From NCBI GenBank assembly GCA_947627245.1, contig CANQVH010000025.1, positions 1 to 44,388 on the forward strand: 44,388 bases of DNA. The letters are read 5' to 3'. Made by a program: the position numbers and the translations under genes. Position 1 is the stretch's first letter, and each line of letters begins with the position of its first letter. The notes beneath the pieces are model-generated. The model saw nothing but the letters and a program-made list of their open reading frames with translations. It did not search any database and had not been told where the DNA came from. This DNA comes from an uncultured Lachnospiraceae bacterium. Lineage in GTDB: Bacteria; Bacillota; Clostridia; Lachnospirales; Lachnospiraceae. This document shows positions 42,776 through 44,388 of the stretch, piece after piece.

Positions 42776-44278
42776 TCAGCCGACTCCGACCTCCTCCTCG
42801 TCGGACATGCCGCCCATATCCGAATCATCATAGCTCATGTCATCCATATCAGCGTCGTCGTAGCTCATGTCATCCATGTCCGCGTCGTCATAGCTCATGT
42901 CGTCCATATCCGAATCATCATAGCTCATGTCGTCCATGTCCGCGTCGTCGTAGCTCATGTCGTCCATGCCCATATCATCGTAGCTCATGTCGTCCATGTC
43001 CGCATCGTAATAGCTCATGTCGTCCATGCCCATATCGTCGTAGCTCATATCGTCCATGCCCATGTCGCCCTCGGCGGCGATGTCGTTGTAGATCACCGGA
43101 TCACCCTCGGACACCGTATCAAGCGGGTACGCGATATAATCCTCCGGCTCAAGCCCGTCAAGCACCTCGTACTCCATCAGTTCTTCGTCGTAGTCTCCGA
43201 TCGTGATCTCATGCTTCTCTATCGTGTTGGACTTATTCGCGAACCATACATAGGCTTTTCCGTCATCCTCCTGCATGATGTAATACTCCTCCAGCCACAT
43301 GCCGGTCTTCTCCTCCGTCTGGCCGAGATCTTCTTCCATATAAACATGCTGGCCCAGAATCAATCCCTCCGAGTCGTCCAGCTCCACATAGAAATTGTAA
43401 TTGGAGGAACCTGCATCGTTCGACATTCCGTAATAATAACCGTTGTCCTCTTCCTCCGCCACGTTCTCCGTGGAGATCTCGGACACCGTCCCCGTCCACG
43501 TCAGCGTATCATCCACTCTGGAATGGACGAGCATCGTCATTCCCTCTTGGATCTGGGCAAGATTCTGCTCATTCACCGTACCTTTGATGCGGTAATCTCC
43601 GATCGCCAAGATCGTTATGTACGCTGAATCGCCGCCGGAGCCATAGTAATCCTGCGAATCTCCGTTCGGATCGGAAATCTTCTGAATGATCCCGGCCATC
43701 TCGGCGGTCACGGTAGAATTATCAATCGTCTCCTTGAGCTGCTCCATCTCGAGCTGCTTGCTCTTGATGTCATACTCGTATTGCTTGATCTCATTCTGCG
43801 CGGACAAAATGCTCGTCGTGATCATAAGCTGCTCATCCGAATCAGCTTCCTTTTTATCCTTTTCATACTGCTTGATGCTCTGCTCGGCGAGCTCAATGTC
43901 TCCCTGCGCCTTGTCGATGTCGATCTCCGCCTGTGCGAGCTTATCCTCGTCATCCCGGGTATCGTAGCTGAAGAGACGCTGTCCCTCCTTCACCTCGTCG
44001 CCTTCCTTGACGAAGCACTCCTTCACCGTGCGGTCGCCCTCCAGCTTCACCTCAAGCGTCGCCTGTGGACTGACCTCGCCGCCAAAACGCTCTACCAGAC
44101 CGGTGCCATTGCCGAAACCGGTAATCTCAGACACCCGATCCACATATACCGCGTTGTCCGCCGTCGAAGAAACCCTTTCCTCCGAATCCGCCTTCTTTTC
44201 AAAATAAAAATGATAAGCTGCATATCCGCCCCCGCCCAGAAGCGCAAGGACCAACACGGCAATAATAAACTTCTTCAT
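42776..44278 (-). CDS. HlyD/MacA-type adaptor with Asp/Met/Ser/Tyr repeat tail
   Basis: 500 residues from the ATG at 44278, chosen because an AAGGGAAG site lies upstream; an ATG at 44308 has none. One N-terminal membrane helix (FIIAVLVLALLGGGG), a lipoyl half (VKEGDEVKEGQRLFSYD), a coiled-coil hairpin (about 105-190), the second half (AEMAGIIQKISDPNG), and a beta-barrel region (GTVNEQNLAQIQEGM). Up to residue 400 it is a standard membrane-fusion adaptor for an ABC exporter. The last 95 or so residues are ten-residue repeats (MDDMSYDDAD) with a VGVG end, not part of any adaptor domain known to me. First gene of the operon. Confidence 0.85.
   Translation of the reverse strand: MKKFIIAVLVLALLGGGGYAAYHFYFEKKADSEERVSSTADNAVYVDRVSEITGFGNGTGLVERFGGEVSPQATLEVKLEGDRTVKECFVKEGDEVKEGQRLFSYDTRDDEDKLAQAEIDIDKAQGDIELAEQSIKQYEKDKKEADSDEQLMITTSILSAQNEIKQYEYDIKSKQLEMEQLKETIDNSTVTAEMAGIIQKISDPNGDSQDYYGSGGDSAYITILAIGDYRIKGTVNEQNLAQIQEGMTMLVHSRVDDTLTWTGTVSEISTENVAEEEDNGYYYGMSNDAGSSNYNFYVELDDSEGLILGQHVYMEEDLGQTEEKTGMWLEEYYIMQEDDGKAYVWFANKSNTIEKHEITIGDYDEELMEYEVLDGLEPEDYIAYPLDTVSEGDPVIYNDIAAEGDMGMDDMSYDDMGMDDMSYYDADMDDMSYDDMGMDDMSYDDADMDDMSYDDSDMDDMSYDDADMDDMSYDDADMDDMSYDDSDMGGMSDEEEVGVG
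42779..43066 (-). repeat. 30-bp tandem repeat encoding DMDDMSYDDA units
   Basis: Nine to ten copies of a 10-residue unit (DMDDMSYDD followed by A, S or M) at the C-terminus of the first adaptor. Highly acidic with regular Met and Tyr. DNA units are nearly identical, which points to recent amplification and probable copy-number variation. Confidence 0.9.
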
Positions 44279-44318
44279 TAATATATACTTCCCTTCGGAT
44301 AAATTCATTTTCTATAAC

Positions 44319-44346
44319 ACTATACCACAACTTAGTCGAAAAGAAA
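44319..44346 (-). promoter_or_regulatory. Putative promoter of the ABC export operon
   Basis: Minus strand: -10 TATAGT (44319-44324), 16-base spacer, weak -35 TTTCTT (44341-44346). The spacer contains TTCGACTAAGTTGTGG, close to the operator-like string at 33087-33103. A weak -35 fits a promoter that needs an activator. Confidence 0.45.
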
Positions 44347-44388
44347 TAGATTTTTTCTTAATACTTCCTGAAGACACTAAATTTTCAC

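Noticed and set aside
42779-43066. 30-bp repeats as a possible CRISPR or iteron array
   Set aside because: Contiguous units without spacers, in frame at the end of a real adaptor gene.

Overview
The window looks like chromosomal DNA of a Gram-positive gut-type Clostridia bacterium, most likely Lachnospiraceae. The reasons are the Firmicutes Shine-Dalgarno and sigma-A promoter sequences, LTA-synthase-type enzymes, class III (type IV) prepilins, PD-(D/E)XK proteins with K/E-Q-G tails, and a Gram-positive MacAB-like transporter. The species assignment is inference only. No rRNA, tRNA, CRISPR array or transposase was seen.

Layout. (1) 1-13.1 kb is a rearranged surface-polysaccharide and pilin region. 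It holds three near-identical PD-(D/E)XK nuclease genes (59, 4274 and 7588), two O-antigen-ligase-family genes (one intact, one 3'-deleted), a DUF4143-type AAA ATPase, and two roughly 3-kb inverted copies of a 'type IV pilin + LTA-synthase-like' block (4428-7519 and 10033-13060). The left pilin copy has lost its start, leader and prepilin-peptidase site. The right copy is complete and has a promoter. (2) 13.1-24.5 kb is an operon on the minus strand. It runs from a giant 3176-residue pseudopilin through three small minor pilins with ATGA stop/start overlaps. (3) 24.8-26.7 kb holds a complete Rpn-type nuclease and two free-standing proteins that match only the C-terminal tails of such nucleases. 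(4) 26.8-33.1 kb holds two more modular pilins (1054 and 987 residues), each a prepilin head joined to Ig-like domains and a related C-terminal module. (5) 33.2-34.6 kb is a probable three-gene operon: a Nif11-like double-glycine peptide precursor, a 96-residue protein and a zeta-toxin-like kinase. (6) 34.8-36.8 kb is the housekeeping pair rpsB-tsf. (7) 36.9-44.3 kb is an ABC export operon: membrane-fusion adaptor, ATPase, a very large second adaptor, and a MacB-like permease.

How it may work together. Regions 1, 2 and 4 suggest a type IV filament with one small major-type pilin and unusually large modular minor pilins that could act as adhesive tips. No assembly ATPase, platform protein or prepilin peptidase is in the window, so assembly must rely on genes elsewhere. 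The nuclease genes all carry a strong internal Shine-Dalgarno and in-frame ATG before the C-terminal tail. This matches the gene-within-gene toxin/antitoxin design known for Rpn proteins. The two solo tails nearby look like free-standing versions of the same inhibitor.

The most notable candidates are the giant modular-pilin locus with its leaderless pilin copy, the Rpn-like genes with intragenic and free-standing tails, the Nif11/zeta operon, and the two repeat-bearing transporter adaptors. All functional statements rest on reading motifs by eye; no searches were run.
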